NCBI RefSeq assembly: GCF_000711715.1
Contig: NZ_JONN01000001.1
Location: 1 to 64,000, forward strand
Reading direction: 5' to 3'
Origin: Sphingomonas astaxanthinifaciens DSM 22298
GTDB taxonomy: Bacteria; Pseudomonadota; Alphaproteobacteria; Sphingomonadales; Sphingomonadaceae
DNA: 64,000 nucleotides
Position 1 is the first letter of the stretch. Each line of letters starts with the position of its first letter. The notes beneath the pieces are model-generated. The model was not told the DNA's origin and did not search any database. It saw nothing but the letters and a program-made list of their open reading frames with translations. Shown in pieces: positions 36,369 to 46,233 of the stretch. The translations under genes were made by a program, and so were the position numbers.

Positions 36369-37522
36369 AGCGCCTTTTCGTAGATCCGGTAGGTCTTGTT
36401 GACCTCGGCGCCGGGCAACTGGGCGATCGACAGCATCCCCTGATTGTCCTCGAGCACCCAGCCGAACTCGCCATGGCTCGCGCCATAGGGGCCGACGCTG
36501 GCTATGCGGTTGCGCTCGATCATCATGAAGGCGAGCTGGGCCGAGAGACGGCCGCCCTGATACTTCTTGGCGACGCCCATCAGCGGCACGCGCATCCGCT
36601 TCACCCGCGGCTTGCGCAGGCGCCAGAGCAATTTGATGAAGCCGAACGGGAACAGCTCGCCGTTCAGGTCCCGCGTCAGCTCGTTGAGGTCGGGAATGGT
36701 GATCATGAAGGCCGCGGGCTCGAACACCCCGGCCTCGTTCTTGACCTCGGCGATGCAGACGAGGTCCTCGTAGATGATCGGCTTCAGCTTCTTGCCGGCG
36801 TAGGCGATCTCGGACTCGGTCAGCGGCACGAAGCCCCAATTGTCCGACCAGGCGTCGTTCAGCAGCGTCAGGATCGTGTGCGCTTCCTCGTCGAAGCGGC
36901 TCTTGTCGACGCTGCGGATGCGGATCTTGTCCGATCGGTTGCCGGCGTCGATCAGCCGCTGGATCATCGGGATCATGTCGATCCGGATGTCGAGCTCGTA
37001 GGTGACGAGGTCCTTGGCCTTGGCATAGCCCGCGCCCTCGACGATTGCCTGGTAGCTTGGACGGTGGTGACCCATCATCGCGGTCGGAGACTGGGCAAAA
37101 CCCTGCACGAGCAGCCCGGGCTCGTCCCAGATCGAAAGGCTCAAGGGGCCGAGCGAGGTCTTCATGCCCCTGTCGCGCAGCCATTGCTCGGCGGTCGCGA
37201 TGAGCCGCGGCCCGGCCTCGGTCTCGCCATCGACGATCTCGAGCATGCCGAAATTGCCGATGCCCTCGCCCATATGCTCGAGGACCAGCCGGTCGACCTG
37301 GGCGGAGATGCGTCCGACCGCGCGGCCGCCACGCTCCGCCAGCCAGAAGGCGGCCTCGGCATGCTCGAACCACGGATTCTTGCCCGGGGTGATCAGCCCC
37401 AGCATCTCGTCCTTGAGGGGCGGCACCCAATGGGGATCGTCCTTGTAGACGTCCCAGACGAGGTCGACGAAGCGCTTGCGGTCGGCCTTGGACTGGACCG
37501 GACGAATTACGAGATCGGACAT
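36365..37522 (-). CDS. GNAT-fold-like protein, unknown substrate
   Basis: 385 residues. The start VIRPVQSKADRKRFVDLVWD and segments such as AERGGRAVGRISAQVDRL, then GIGNFGMLEIVDG resemble an acyltransferase (GNAT) fold; the C-terminal half (WRLRKPRVKRMRVPLMGVAK) looks like a second such domain. Similar proteins are often labelled N-acetyltransferase or, wrongly, dATP pyrophosphohydrolase. Its start overlaps the stop of the DUF853 ATPase by one base. Confidence 0.65.
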   Translation of the reverse strand: MSDLVIRPVQSKADRKRFVDLVWDVYKDDPHWVPPLKDEMLGLITPGKNPWFEHAEAAFWLAERGGRAVGRISAQVDRLVLEHMGEGIGNFGMLEIVDGETEAGPRLIATAEQWLRDRGMKTSLGPLSLSIWDEPGLLVQGFAQSPTAMMGHHRPSYQAIVEGAGYAKAKDLVTYELDIRIDMIPMIQRLIDAGNRSDKIRIRSVDKSRFDEEAHTILTLLNDAWSDNWGFVPLTESEIAYAGKKLKPIIYEDLVCIAEVKNEAGVFEPAAFMITIPDLNELTRDLNGELFPFGFIKLLWRLRKPRVKRMRVPLMGVAKKYQGGRLSAQLAFMMIERNRIASVGPYGASHGEFGWVLEDNQGMLSIAQLPGAEVNKTYRIYEKAL

Positions 37523-39141
37523 TATTTGAGCAGGCCTCCGAGGATCCCGCGCAGCAGGCGGTTCCCGAGCTGGCGGCCGACCGAGCTGGCGGCGGAGCGG
37601 GCGGCACTTTGCACCGCCTTGTCGAACATGGTGGGGCGGGCGGCCTCGCGGGCCTGGCGCTCGGCCTCGCGGCGGGCGGCGGCGTCGGCGCGCTCCTGCT
37701 CGCGCTGCTGGCGGGCTTCCTCGCGTGCACGGGCGGCATCGGCCTGGGCCTGTTCGCGGGCGAGACGCGCCTGTTCCTTGGCGGCGAGCGCGTCGGCCTT
37801 GGCCTGGTCCTGCTGTGCCTTCGCGGCGTCGGCCGCGGCCGCGGCCTCATTCGCCTTGGCCTTGAGGATCTCCTCGGCGCTGTCGCGGTCGATCAGCGTG
37901 TCATATTTCGCGCCGATCGCATCGGTGGTGATGAAGATCTGGCGTTCCTGCGCGGTGACCGGGCCGACCCGGGTGCTCGGCGGCTTGATCAGCACGCGCT
38001 CGACCGGCGAGGGGCTGCCGTCGGGAAGCAGGAGCGAGACCAAAGCCTCGCCGACCTTGAGTTCGGTAATCGCGCTGGCGACGTCGACTTCGGGATTGGG
38101 GCGGAAGGTCTCGGCGGCGCTCTTGACCGCCGCCTGGTCGCGCGGGGTGAAGGCGCGCAGCGCATGCTGGACCCGGTTGCCGAGCTGGCCCGCAACGGTG
38201 TCGGGAATGTCGATCGGGTTCTGGGTGATGAAATAGACGCCGACGCCCTTGGAGCGGATCAGGCGGACGACCTGCTCGACCTTCTCGAGCAGGGCCGGCG
38301 GAGCATCGTCGAACAGCAGATGGGCTTCGTCGAAGAAGAAGCAGAGCTTGGGGCAGTCGACATCGCCGACCTCGGGCAGCAGCTCGAACAGTTCGGACAG
38401 CAGCCAAAGGAGGAAGGTCGAATAGAGCCTCGGGCTCGCCATCAATTTGTCGGCGGCGAGGATGTTGACGATGCCGCGCCCGCTCTCGTCGATCTTGAGG
38501 AAATCCTCGAGCGCCAGGGCCGGCTCGCCGAAGAAATGATCGCCGCCCTGGCTGCGGAGCTGGAGCAGGCTCCGCTGGATCGCGCCGATGGTGGGCTTGG
38601 CGACATTGCCATATTCGAGCGTCAGCTCGTCGGCGCGCTCGCCGCAGGCGACGAGCATCGCCTGGAGGTCGTCGAGGTCGAGGAGCAGCAGCCCCTCCTT
38701 GTCGGCGACATGGAAAGCGATGGTCAGCACCCCTTCCTGGACGTCGTTCAAATTCATCAGCCGGGCAAGGAGCAGCGGTCCCATCTCGCTGACGGTGGTA
38801 CGGATCGGGTGGCCCTGTTCGCCGAACAGGTCCCAGAACTGGACCGGGCAGTCGCGATACTGCCAGTCGGTGATTGCCAGCTCGGCGGCGCGGGCGGCGA
38901 AGATCTCGTGGGTCTTGGCCGTCGGCGAGCCGGCCATGGCGAGGCCGGCAAGGTCGCCTTTCACATCGGCGACGAAGGTGGGCACCCCGGCGGCCGAGAA
39001 ACCTTCGACCAGTCCCTGCAGGGTGACGGTCTTGCCGGTGCCGGTCGCGCCGGCGATCAGGCCGTGGCGATTGGCGCGCTTGAGTTCGAGGCTTTGGGGG
39101 TTCGACCCGCCGCTGCGGGCCCCGATAAAGATACTGCCCAT
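37522..39141 (-). CDS. HerA-like (DUF853) ATPase
   Basis: 539 residues. Walker A is GATGTGKT near residue 35 and Walker B is CFFFDEAHLLFDD. The N-terminal IGARSGGSNPQSLELKRANR and VADVKGDLAGLAMAG are typical of DUF853. A long coiled-coil tail rich in Ala/Gln/Arg/Glu (AKEQARLAREQAQADAARAR) precedes a hydrophobic end. The family is related to the HerA DNA translocase; its role is not established. It is in tandem with the acetyltransferase-like gene. Confidence 0.9.
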   Translation of the reverse strand: MGSIFIGARSGGSNPQSLELKRANRHGLIAGATGTGKTVTLQGLVEGFSAAGVPTFVADVKGDLAGLAMAGSPTAKTHEIFAARAAELAITDWQYRDCPVQFWDLFGEQGHPIRTTVSEMGPLLLARLMNLNDVQEGVLTIAFHVADKEGLLLLDLDDLQAMLVACGERADELTLEYGNVAKPTIGAIQRSLLQLRSQGGDHFFGEPALALEDFLKIDESGRGIVNILAADKLMASPRLYSTFLLWLLSELFELLPEVGDVDCPKLCFFFDEAHLLFDDAPPALLEKVEQVVRLIRSKGVGVYFITQNPIDIPDTVAGQLGNRVQHALRAFTPRDQAAVKSAAETFRPNPEVDVASAITELKVGEALVSLLLPDGSPSPVERVLIKPPSTRVGPVTAQERQIFITTDAIGAKYDTLIDRDSAEEILKAKANEAAAAADAAKAQQDQAKADALAAKEQARLAREQAQADAARAREEARQQREQERADAAARREAERQAREAARPTMFDKAVQSAARSAASSVGRQLGNRLLRGILGGLLK

Positions 39142-39201
39142 ACCACTCCCGTCCTTCGCTTCGGCCGGAGCCTAGCGAGGGACGGAAGGATAGGCGAGGG
39201 G

Positions 39202-40761
39202 TCAGCCCGCGATATCGACCCCGATGAACGTCTCCGGCGCGCTGCCGCGCTTGACGAGCAGGAGCACCGCGGTCCGACCGGCCTTACGGGCGGCGTCCAC
39301 CGCGGCCGCGACCTGCGCGGTCGAGGCGACGGCCTGGCGGTTGACCGAGATGATCACGTCGCCGCGGCGGATGCCCTTTTCGGCGGCATCGCTGTTGGGA
39401 TCGACATTGGTGACGACGAGGCCGCGAGTGGTCGCCGGCACCTGCACCGCCCGGGCGATGTCGGGGGTCAGGGCCTGGAGCGAGAGGCCGAGCGCCTGGC
39501 CGGCGGGGACGGCCGGGGCATTCTGGTCGTTGGGATCGAAGCCGCCCTGGTCGGTGCTGCCGTTGATCTTGGCGAGCTCTTCCTCGGTCGGGCGCTGGGC
39601 GACGGTCGCATTGAGCGTCAGCCGCTTGCCGTCGCGGATCACCTCGATCGGCACCCTCTGGCCAGGGGTGACGTTGGCGATCAGGAAGGAGGCGGTCTCA
39701 TCCGGGGTCACGTCGCGGCCGCCGACACGGACGATGACATCGCCCTGCTGGAGCCCGGCGCGCTGCGCGGGTTGGCCCGGAACGACCGAGCGAACGAGTT
39801 CGCCGCGATCCTTGGGCAGGCCGAGCGCCGCGGCGCTGCTCTCGTCGAGCGGGAGGAGACCGATGCCGAGATAGCCGCGCTGCGGGCGCTGCCCCTTGCG
39901 CAGGCTCTCGATCACCGGGCGGGCGAGCTCGGCAGGGATGGCGAGGCCGATGCCGACGCTGGCACCGGTCGGGCTGATCAGTGCCGAATTGACGCCGATG
40001 ACGTTGCCGTTGAGGTCGAACATCGGGCCGCCGCTATTGCCCATGTTGATGCTGGCATCGGTCTGGATGTAGCGGTCGTAGGCGCCGGCCCCGGTGATCC
40101 CGCGGTGGAGCGCCGAGATGATGCCCGCGGTAACGGTGCCGCCAAGCCCATAGGGATTGCCGATCGCCATCACCCAGTCGCCGACCCGGGCGCGCTGGCT
40201 GTCGCCCCAGTTGACGTAGGGCAGGTTCTGCCCCTCGATCTTGAGGAGGGCGAGGTCGGAAGCCTGGTCGCGGCCGATGATCCGGGCGGGCAGCTCGCGC
40301 CGGTCGGACAGGATGACGGTCACGCTGTCGACCGTGCCGGTGCCGTTGGCGCCTTGGATCAGGTGATTGTTGGTGACGACATAGCCGTCGGGGGAGATGA
40401 TGAAGCCCGAGCCCAGCGAGCCGGTCTCACGGGTGCGCGGCGCGCCGCCTCCGCTTTCGCCGCCGCCTTCCTGGCCGGGCTGGCCGAAGCGGCGCAGGAA
40501 CTCGGCCAGCGGATCGTTCGGCTGGTTCTGGACCGGCACGCGCTGGCGGGTCGAGATATTGACCACCGCGGGCTGGAGCTTGGCGGCGAGGTCGGCGAAC
40601 GACATCGGCGCGCCCTTGGGCGGCATGGCCGCGGGCGAATTTTGCGCCACTTGCGCGCCGACCGGGCCGGTGGCGATCGAGAAGGCGCTCCCACCGATCA
40701 GCAGGGCGGCTGCGACACCATAGGCATAGCGCACTTTGGAGAACTCCCTCGAGGACTTCAT
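39202..40761 (-). CDS. Periplasmic Do/DegQ-like serine protease
   Basis: 519 residues. A signal sequence (YAYGVAAALLIGGSAFSIAT) precedes a trypsin-like domain with His in VVTNNHLI, Asp in DLALLKIEG and Ser in GNSGGPMFD. Two PDZ domains follow. The protein degrades or refolds damaged envelope proteins. It lies downstream of hflC on the same strand, a common order in alphaproteobacteria, making a proteostasis cluster. Confidence 0.95.
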   Translation of the reverse strand: MKSSREFSKVRYAYGVAAALLIGGSAFSIATGPVGAQVAQNSPAAMPPKGAPMSFADLAAKLQPAVVNISTRQRVPVQNQPNDPLAEFLRRFGQPGQEGGGESGGGAPRTRETGSLGSGFIISPDGYVVTNNHLIQGANGTGTVDSVTVILSDRRELPARIIGRDQASDLALLKIEGQNLPYVNWGDSQRARVGDWVMAIGNPYGLGGTVTAGIISALHRGITGAGAYDRYIQTDASINMGNSGGPMFDLNGNVIGVNSALISPTGASVGIGLAIPAELARPVIESLRKGQRPQRGYLGIGLLPLDESSAAALGLPKDRGELVRSVVPGQPAQRAGLQQGDVIVRVGGRDVTPDETASFLIANVTPGQRVPIEVIRDGKRLTLNATVAQRPTEEELAKINGSTDQGGFDPNDQNAPAVPAGQALGLSLQALTPDIARAVQVPATTRGLVVTNVDPNSDAAEKGIRRGDVIISVNRQAVASTAQVAAAVDAARKAGRTAVLLLVKRGSAPETFIGVDIAG

Positions 40762-40838
40762 ATGGTCAATACTTCCCTTTGGCGATGAGCCCCACCCCGA
40801 CGTGCTAGGTCAAGTGAATGAACGCTCATTGAACCGAC

Positions 40839-41699
40839 TTAGCGCCCGCCGCCGCGCGTGAATTCGCGCAGGAACTCATTCTGCGGGGAGAGGATCACGT
40901 TCGTCGGACGGTCCTTGCCGCCGTCGACGAAGGTCCGCTGATAGGCCTGCATCGCGCGGTAGAAGTCGTAGAAGGCCGGATCCTTGCCGAAACTGGTGGC
41001 ATAGGTCTTGGCTGCCTCGGCATCGGCTTCGGCGCGGATGATCTGCGCCTGCTTGGCACCCTCGGCGCGGATTGAACGGGCTTCCTGTTCGCGCGCGGTC
41101 TTCATCCGGTCGTAGGCGCTTTGCAGCGGGCTTCCGTCGGGAAGGTCGGCGCGCTTGATCCGGACGTCGATGATCTGGACGCCATATTGGCGCGCGACCC
41201 GGTCGAGGCCGCGGCGGATATTCTCCATCGCGCCCTGCCGCTCGGGGCTCAGCAAATCGGCGAAGGGCCGCTTGCCGAGTTCGTTGCGAAGCTCCGAGCC
41301 GAGGATCGGGCGAAGCGCCTCGCCGACGCGGTCTTCGGACCGGGCCGAGATGTACATCCGCAGCGGATCGACGATCCGGTAGCGGGCGAAGGCGTCGACC
41401 TCGAGCCGGAGTTGGTCGGTCGACAGGACCTGCTGGCGCTCCATGTCGACGTCGCGGACGCGCTTGTCGATCCACACCACATTCTCGAGGAACGGGACGC
41501 GGAAGGCGAGGCCGGCCCCGGTCCCGCCGATCGGCTGCGAAGGCCGGTAGCGGTTGTAGATGCGGTCGGGCTTGCCGAAGCGGACGATCAAGGCCTGGCG
41601 GGTCTCGGGGACGATGCTGACGCTCGACAGGATGGTGACCAGCACCAGCAAGGCGAGCATCGCCGCGAGGATCGGGCGGCGGAGGATGGCGGCGATCAT
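40839..41699 (-). CDS. hflC: HflC, FtsH-modulating SPFH protein
   Basis: 286 residues with one N-terminal membrane helix (RPILAAMLALLVLVTILSSV) and an SPFH/band-7 domain (SIVPETRQALIVRFGKPDRI onward). It forms a membrane cage with HflK around the FtsH protease. ATG 41699 overlaps the hflK stop by 4 bp. Confidence 0.96.
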   Translation of the reverse strand: MIAAILRRPILAAMLALLVLVTILSSVSIVPETRQALIVRFGKPDRIYNRYRPSQPIGGTGAGLAFRVPFLENVVWIDKRVRDVDMERQQVLSTDQLRLEVDAFARYRIVDPLRMYISARSEDRVGEALRPILGSELRNELGKRPFADLLSPERQGAMENIRRGLDRVARQYGVQIIDVRIKRADLPDGSPLQSAYDRMKTAREQEARSIRAEGAKQAQIIRAEADAEAAKTYATSFGKDPAFYDFYRAMQAYQRTFVDGGKDRPTNVILSPQNEFLREFTRGGGR

Positions 41700-42847
41700 C
41701 GGCCGGCTCCCCCCGCAGCCGTGCCCTGGGCCTGCGGATCCTGGATCGCGGCGGCCGGCGGGCGGCTTTGCTGAAGCGGCAGATAGGGGGTGACGCCGGG
41801 CGCCTCGACGATCGTCTTGTCGACGTTCTGGAGCACCCGCTCCATGGTCTCGTAATACATGCGGCGGCGGGTCACCTCGGGCGCAAGCCTGTACTGCTCG
41901 TAGACCTTGTCGAAGGCCGTCGCCTCGCCCTGGCTGAGCTGGCGCAGCTGGAGGGCATAGGCGCGGGCCTGGTTGATATCGCTCTGCGCGGCCTGCTGGG
42001 CGGCGCTGACCGCCTTGAAGGCATCGTTGACCGCGGCCGGCGGGTCGGCCTGCTTGATCGCGACGCCCTGGATGGCGACGCCGGACCGGTAGGTGTCGAG
42101 GATTCGCTGCATGTTCTCCTGCACCCGGGCCTCGATGTCGCCGCGCCCTTCGCCGATCGCCTCGTTGAGGGTGGTGGCCGACAGCGCCGCGCGCATTGCG
42201 CTCTCGGCGACCTGCTGGATCGTCTGCTCGGGGTTCTGCAGCTCGAACAGGTAGAGCTCGGGATCGCGGACGTTCCAGCGGACCGAGTAAGCGATGTCGA
42301 TGATGTTCTGGTCGCCCGTCAGCATCAGCGTCTCGCCGCCGACCGAGCCGAGGTCGATGTTGCGGATGTTCTCGACGTCGACCTTCTGCACCCGCTCGAT
42401 CGGGCTCGGCAGGGTGAGGCCGACGCCGGGGCCGAGCGTCCGGCTGTAGCGGCCGAACTGGGTGACGACGCCGCGTTCCTCGGGCGCGATGCGATGGAAG
42501 GTGCTGAGAAGGATCCACAGCAGGACCAGGAGCGCCACACCCCAGACGAGGAATTGCGGGCTGGGAGAGCGCCTTCCGAGACCGCCGCTGCCGCCGCCAC
42601 CACCACCGCCGAAGCGGGCGCGTGACCGGGCAATGAGGACATCGAGGCTGCTGACGGGATTGCCACCCGCCGGACGGGCTGGCCCCTGCGTGCCCCACGG
42701 ACTGGCCGGGCCCGGCCGCGGCGGCTCCTCGCCGCCGTTGCCGCCGGTGTCACCGGGCGGCGGCGTGCCACCGCTTGGACCCCAGGGTCCCTTGCTGTCC
42801 GAAAACAAGCCGCGCGCGCGGGCTGCCCACCCCGAAACATCGTTCAT
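41696..42847 (-). CDS. hflK: HflK, FtsH-modulating SPFH protein
   Basis: 383 residues. The N-terminus is Gly/Pro-rich (GPSGGTPPPGDTGGNGGEEP), followed by a single helix (FLVWGVALLVLLWILLSTFH) and the SPFH domain. The glycine-rich start is typical of HflK. It lies divergent to mrp (starts 91 bp apart). Partner of HflC in regulating FtsH. Confidence 0.96.
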   Translation of the reverse strand: MNDVSGWAARARGLFSDSKGPWGPSGGTPPPGDTGGNGGEEPPRPGPASPWGTQGPARPAGGNPVSSLDVLIARSRARFGGGGGGGSGGLGRRSPSPQFLVWGVALLVLLWILLSTFHRIAPEERGVVTQFGRYSRTLGPGVGLTLPSPIERVQKVDVENIRNIDLGSVGGETLMLTGDQNIIDIAYSVRWNVRDPELYLFELQNPEQTIQQVAESAMRAALSATTLNEAIGEGRGDIEARVQENMQRILDTYRSGVAIQGVAIKQADPPAAVNDAFKAVSAAQQAAQSDINQARAYALQLRQLSQGEATAFDKVYEQYRLAPEVTRRRMYYETMERVLQNVDKTIVEAPGVTPYLPLQQSRPPAAAIQDPQAQGTAAGGAGR

Positions 42848-42938
42848 GACGACAGATATAGAAGCGGGTCCGGCATTTAACAGTGGGTCCGTAACAATGG
42901 CCCTTGTGCCGGGTCGGGGAAGGCCTAGGAGCGCGGCC

Positions 42939-43901
42939 ATGACCCTCGACAAGAGCCTGTTCGGCGCGGACGCCGACCGCCTGCGCTCGGTGCGCCTGCA
43001 GGACGGCGTCGCCGCGCTGGTCGCCGAGGCGAGCGGGCTCGGCGAGCAGGAGCGCGCGGCGCTGGAGGCGCGATTGCGCGCGGCGGCCGCGGCGCAGGAG
43101 GGCGTGAACGAAGTCCGCGTGGCGATGACGGCGAGCAAGCCGGCCGGGCCGAAGCTGATCGCGGTCGGCTCGGGCAAGGGCGGGGTCGGCAAGTCGACCG
43201 TCTCGGTCAATCTCGCCATCGCGCTGGCCCGGCTCGGCCACCGGGTCGGGATTATCGACGCCGACATCTACGGCCCCTCGCAGCCGACCCTGCTCGGCAC
43301 CAGCGAGCGGCCTGTGGCCAGGGACAAGCAACTCATCCCGGTCGAAGCACAGGGGGTTAAGCTCCTCTCGGTGGGGCAGCTGGTCAGCCCCGGCCATGCG
43401 CTGGCCTGGCGCGGGCCGATGGCAGCGGGTGCGCTCACCCAGCTGGTCGAGGGCGACTGGAGCGGGACCGATTATATCGTGGTCGACCTTCCCCCCGGCA
43501 CCGGAGACGTCCAGCTGTCCCTGATCCAGAAAGCGCGGCCGGTGGGCGCGGTGGTGGTCTCGACCCCGCAGGACCTGTCGCTGATCGACGCCCGGCGCGC
43601 GATCGACCTGTTCGGCAAGACCGCGGTCCCGGTGCTGGGCATCGTCGAGAACATGGCCGGCTACCAGTGCCCTCATTGCGGCGAGACGTCGGACCCGTTC
43701 GGGAGCGGCGGCGCCGAAGCCGCGGCCGGAGAAATGGGCGTCCCCTTCCTTGCCCGGTTGCCGCTGTCGGCGAGCCTGCGTGCGGAATCGGATGCAGGCC
43801 GTCCGCCGGCAGCGGGGGAGGGGCCCGCAGCGGCGGCATTCCGGGCGCTCGCCGAGGCCGTTCTCGCCCAATTGGACGCGGTTCCGGCAAGCCAAATTTG
43901 A
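42939..43901 (+). CDS. mrp: Mrp/ApbC family Fe-S carrier ATPase
   Basis: 320 residues. The deviant Walker A GSGKGGVGKST is at 78-88 and the MinD-like DLPPGTGDVQL follows. The CxxC pair (YQCPHCG) binds the cluster at the dimer interface. A short N-terminal region takes the place of the usual DUF59 domain. I chose ATG 42939, preceded by TAGGAG; an in-frame ATG at 42897 would add 14 residues without a site. Confidence 0.94.
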   Translation: MTLDKSLFGADADRLRSVRLQDGVAALVAEASGLGEQERAALEARLRAAAAAQEGVNEVRVAMTASKPAGPKLIAVGSGKGGVGKSTVSVNLAIALARLGHRVGIIDADIYGPSQPTLLGTSERPVARDKQLIPVEAQGVKLLSVGQLVSPGHALAWRGPMAAGALTQLVEGDWSGTDYIVVDLPPGTGDVQLSLIQKARPVGAVVVSTPQDLSLIDARRAIDLFGKTAVPVLGIVENMAGYQCPHCGETSDPFGSGGAEAAAGEMGVPFLARLPLSASLRAESDAGRPPAAGEGPAAAAFRALAEAVLAQLDAVPASQI

Positions 43902-43968
43902 CAGAAAGCCGCGAACGGCAGACCTTCGTCCCGCGATTTGCAGGAGTCGCTTGGAACGGGGGTTTCAG

Positions 43969-44850
43969 ATGAGCAGGAAGACGCTTTTCCTCGGTGCCGC
44001 CGCCGTCGCGCTGGCGATGTCCACGGGTCCGGCAACCGCCAACCACAGCTGGAGCAACTATCACTGGGCGCACCAGACCGGCGGCGCGCTGAGCGTGAAG
44101 GTCAATTACAGCGTCGACAGCGTCTGGCTGCCCTATGTCCAGACCAGCATCGCCGACTGGGACAATCCCGTGGTCGGCGGGGCCCCCGACGTGCTGACAT
44201 TGCCGAGCGCGGCCTCCTCGGCCGACCGGCGTCGGTGCAACCCGATCTCGGGTCAGATCCTGGTCTGCAACTACGCTTATGGCCGCAAGGGCTGGCTCGG
44301 GATCGCGTCGGTCTGGGCCGACGGCAACAGCCACATCACGCAGGCGACGACCAAGCTCAACGACAGCTATTATGGCGCGACCAGCTCGTACAATACGCCC
44401 GGCTTCCGGGCCTTGGTGGCCTGCCAGGAAGTCGGCCACGACTTCGGCCTCGCGCACCAGGACGAGAATTTCAGCAACGCCAATCTCGGCTCCTGCATGG
44501 ACTATACCAACAATCCCGACGGCGGCGGGTCGAACGGGACCAAGGGGAATCGCAAGCCCAACGCCCACGACTACGAGCAGCTGGGGACGATCTACGCCCA
44601 CGCCGACAGCTATTCGACCGCGACGCTGGCAGCGGCCGCCACCAATTTCGGTGAGCGGGCGGTCGGCAAGCCGGCGGCGGCCGGGCGTCCGACCGAAGGC
44701 GCGGGCGACACGGCGGCCGAATGGGGTGAGCCGGTGCATCGTGACGGCAAGGGCCGGCCGGATCAGTTCATCCGTTACTATCCGGGTGGCTACAAGATGA
44801 TCACCCACGTCTTCTGGGCGCCCGACGCCAAGGGCAACGAAGCCGTCTGA
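43969..44850 (+). CDS. Secreted metzincin-like protein with QExxH in place of HExxH
   Basis: 293 residues, with a signal peptide cut near PATA (residue 24). A compact domain has Cys90/Cys100 and, at 153-163, QEVGHDFGLAH: the metzincin pattern HExxHxxGxxH with the first His replaced by Gln. Glu154, His157 and His163 are intact, and a Met-turn candidate (CMDYTNNP) follows at 176-183. The protein is either an atypical zinc protease or has lost activity. ATG 43969 has GGGGG eight bases upstream. It follows mrp but is probably separately transcribed. Confidence 0.8.
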   Translation: MSRKTLFLGAAAVALAMSTGPATANHSWSNYHWAHQTGGALSVKVNYSVDSVWLPYVQTSIADWDNPVVGGAPDVLTLPSAASSADRRRCNPISGQILVCNYAYGRKGWLGIASVWADGNSHITQATTKLNDSYYGATSSYNTPGFRALVACQEVGHDFGLAHQDENFSNANLGSCMDYTNNPDGGGSNGTKGNRKPNAHDYEQLGTIYAHADSYSTATLAAAATNFGERAVGKPAAAGRPTEGAGDTAAEWGEPVHRDGKGRPDQFIRYYPGGYKMITHVFWAPDAKGNEAV

Positions 44851-44869
44851 GGGAACACGGTGGCGGGCG

Positions 44870-46216
44870 TCAGGCGCTCGCCACCGTCATCTCCGGGATG
44901 AGCACGGTCGGGGCGTCGATCCCCCGCCGAAGTTCGAGGTCGCTGCCCGGCTCGAGCGTCCGGAACATGTCCTTGAGATTGCCCGCGATGGTGATCTCGG
45001 CGACCGGCGCGACGATCTCGCCATTTTCCACCAGGAAGCCGGCGGCGCCGCGGCTGTAGTCGCCGGTCACGGCGTTCACGCCCTGACCGATCAGCTCGGT
45101 CACGAGGATCGCGCGCGGGGCGGCGGCGAGCAGTTCTTCGCGACTTCGGGCGCCGGGCAGGAGCATCAGGTTCGACGGGCCCGCGCCCGGGCTTCCGCCG
45201 ACCGCGCGGCCGGCATGGCCGGTGGGGGCGATGCCGAGCTGGCGCGCCGAGGCGCTGTCGGCGAGCCAGCTCGTCAATATACCGTCGGCGATGAGGTCGA
45301 GCGGGCGGCAGGGCAGACCCTCGCCGTCGAAGGCCCGGCTGCGCAGCCCGCGGACCCGCAGCGGATCGTCGCGGACGGTCACGCCCTCGGCGAACAGCCG
45401 GGTCCCGAGGGCGTCGAGGAGGAAGCTCGTCTTGCGGGCGATCGCGCTGCCGGTGATCGCCGCGGTCAGGTGGCCGAGCAGGCTCGAGGCGACGCGCGGA
45501 TCGAAGATGATGGCATAGGTGCCGCTCTCGATCCTCTTGGGGCCGACCCGCGCCACGGTCCGCTCGGCGGCGAGACGGCCGACCTTTTCGGGCGGGTCGA
45601 GGTCGGCGAGGTGGCGGCTCGAGTGGGCGGCATAGTCGCGCTGCAGCGCGCCCGCCTCGCCCGCGACCACGCTGGCGGAGAGGTTGTGGTGGCTGCTCCG
45701 GAGCGCGCGGGCGAAGCCGGTCGAGGTCGCCAGCGCGACGAGGCTCTGGCCGGTTCCCGCCGACGCACCATTGCTGTTGGTGACCCCGGCAACGTCGCGC
45801 GCGGCGTCCTCGGCGGTCCGGGCACTGGCCTCGAGCGCGGCAAGGTCCGGGCTGACGGGATCGAACAGGTCGAGGTCGGGGCCGGCCCCGTCACCGAGCA
45901 GCGCCGGATCGGCAAGCCCGGCATAGGGGTCCTCGGGGGCCTGGCGGGCCATGGCGAAGGCGCGCTCGGCAAGCTCCGGGAAATGCGCGGGATCGAGGCT
46001 GGCGGAGGAGACGGTGGCCGAGCGCTGCCCGTCGAACAGGCGCAGGCCGACCTCGAAGCTTTCGCTATGGTCGATGTCCTCGACCTCGCCCAGGCGGACC
46101 GAGATCCCGCTCGACCGGCTGATCCCGATCATCGCGTCGGCGGCGCTTGCCCCGGCGCGCGTCGCGGCCTCGACCAGCGCGGCGGCAAGGTCGGCGGCTT
46201 CTGCTTCGCTCTGCAT
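44870..46216 (-). CDS. pmbA: TldE/PmbA family protein
   Basis: 448 residues with the PmbA pattern: SSGISVRLGEVEDIDHSESF at the start and GEIVAPVAEITIAGNLKDMF near the end. It has no HExxxH motif, as expected for TldE/PmbA, which forms a peptidase with TldD where TldD carries the zinc. The partner tldD is not in the window. It is known to act on microcins or small peptides and on CcdA in E. coli. Confidence 0.93.
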   Translation of the reverse strand: MQSEAEAADLAAALVEAATRAGASAADAMIGISRSSGISVRLGEVEDIDHSESFEVGLRLFDGQRSATVSSASLDPAHFPELAERAFAMARQAPEDPYAGLADPALLGDGAGPDLDLFDPVSPDLAALEASARTAEDAARDVAGVTNSNGASAGTGQSLVALATSTGFARALRSSHHNLSASVVAGEAGALQRDYAAHSSRHLADLDPPEKVGRLAAERTVARVGPKRIESGTYAIIFDPRVASSLLGHLTAAITGSAIARKTSFLLDALGTRLFAEGVTVRDDPLRVRGLRSRAFDGEGLPCRPLDLIADGILTSWLADSASARQLGIAPTGHAGRAVGGSPGAGPSNLMLLPGARSREELLAAAPRAILVTELIGQGVNAVTGDYSRGAAGFLVENGEIVAPVAEITIAGNLKDMFRTLEPGSDLELRRGIDAPTVLIPEMTVASA

Positions 46217-46233
46217 GGCCTTGCCTGTAGCGG

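Noticed and set aside
37609..40788. A 1059-codon open frame antisense to the DUF853 ATPase and DegQ-like genes
   Set aside because: It spans two well-supported genes on the other strand and has the low-complexity composition typical of antisense frames here.
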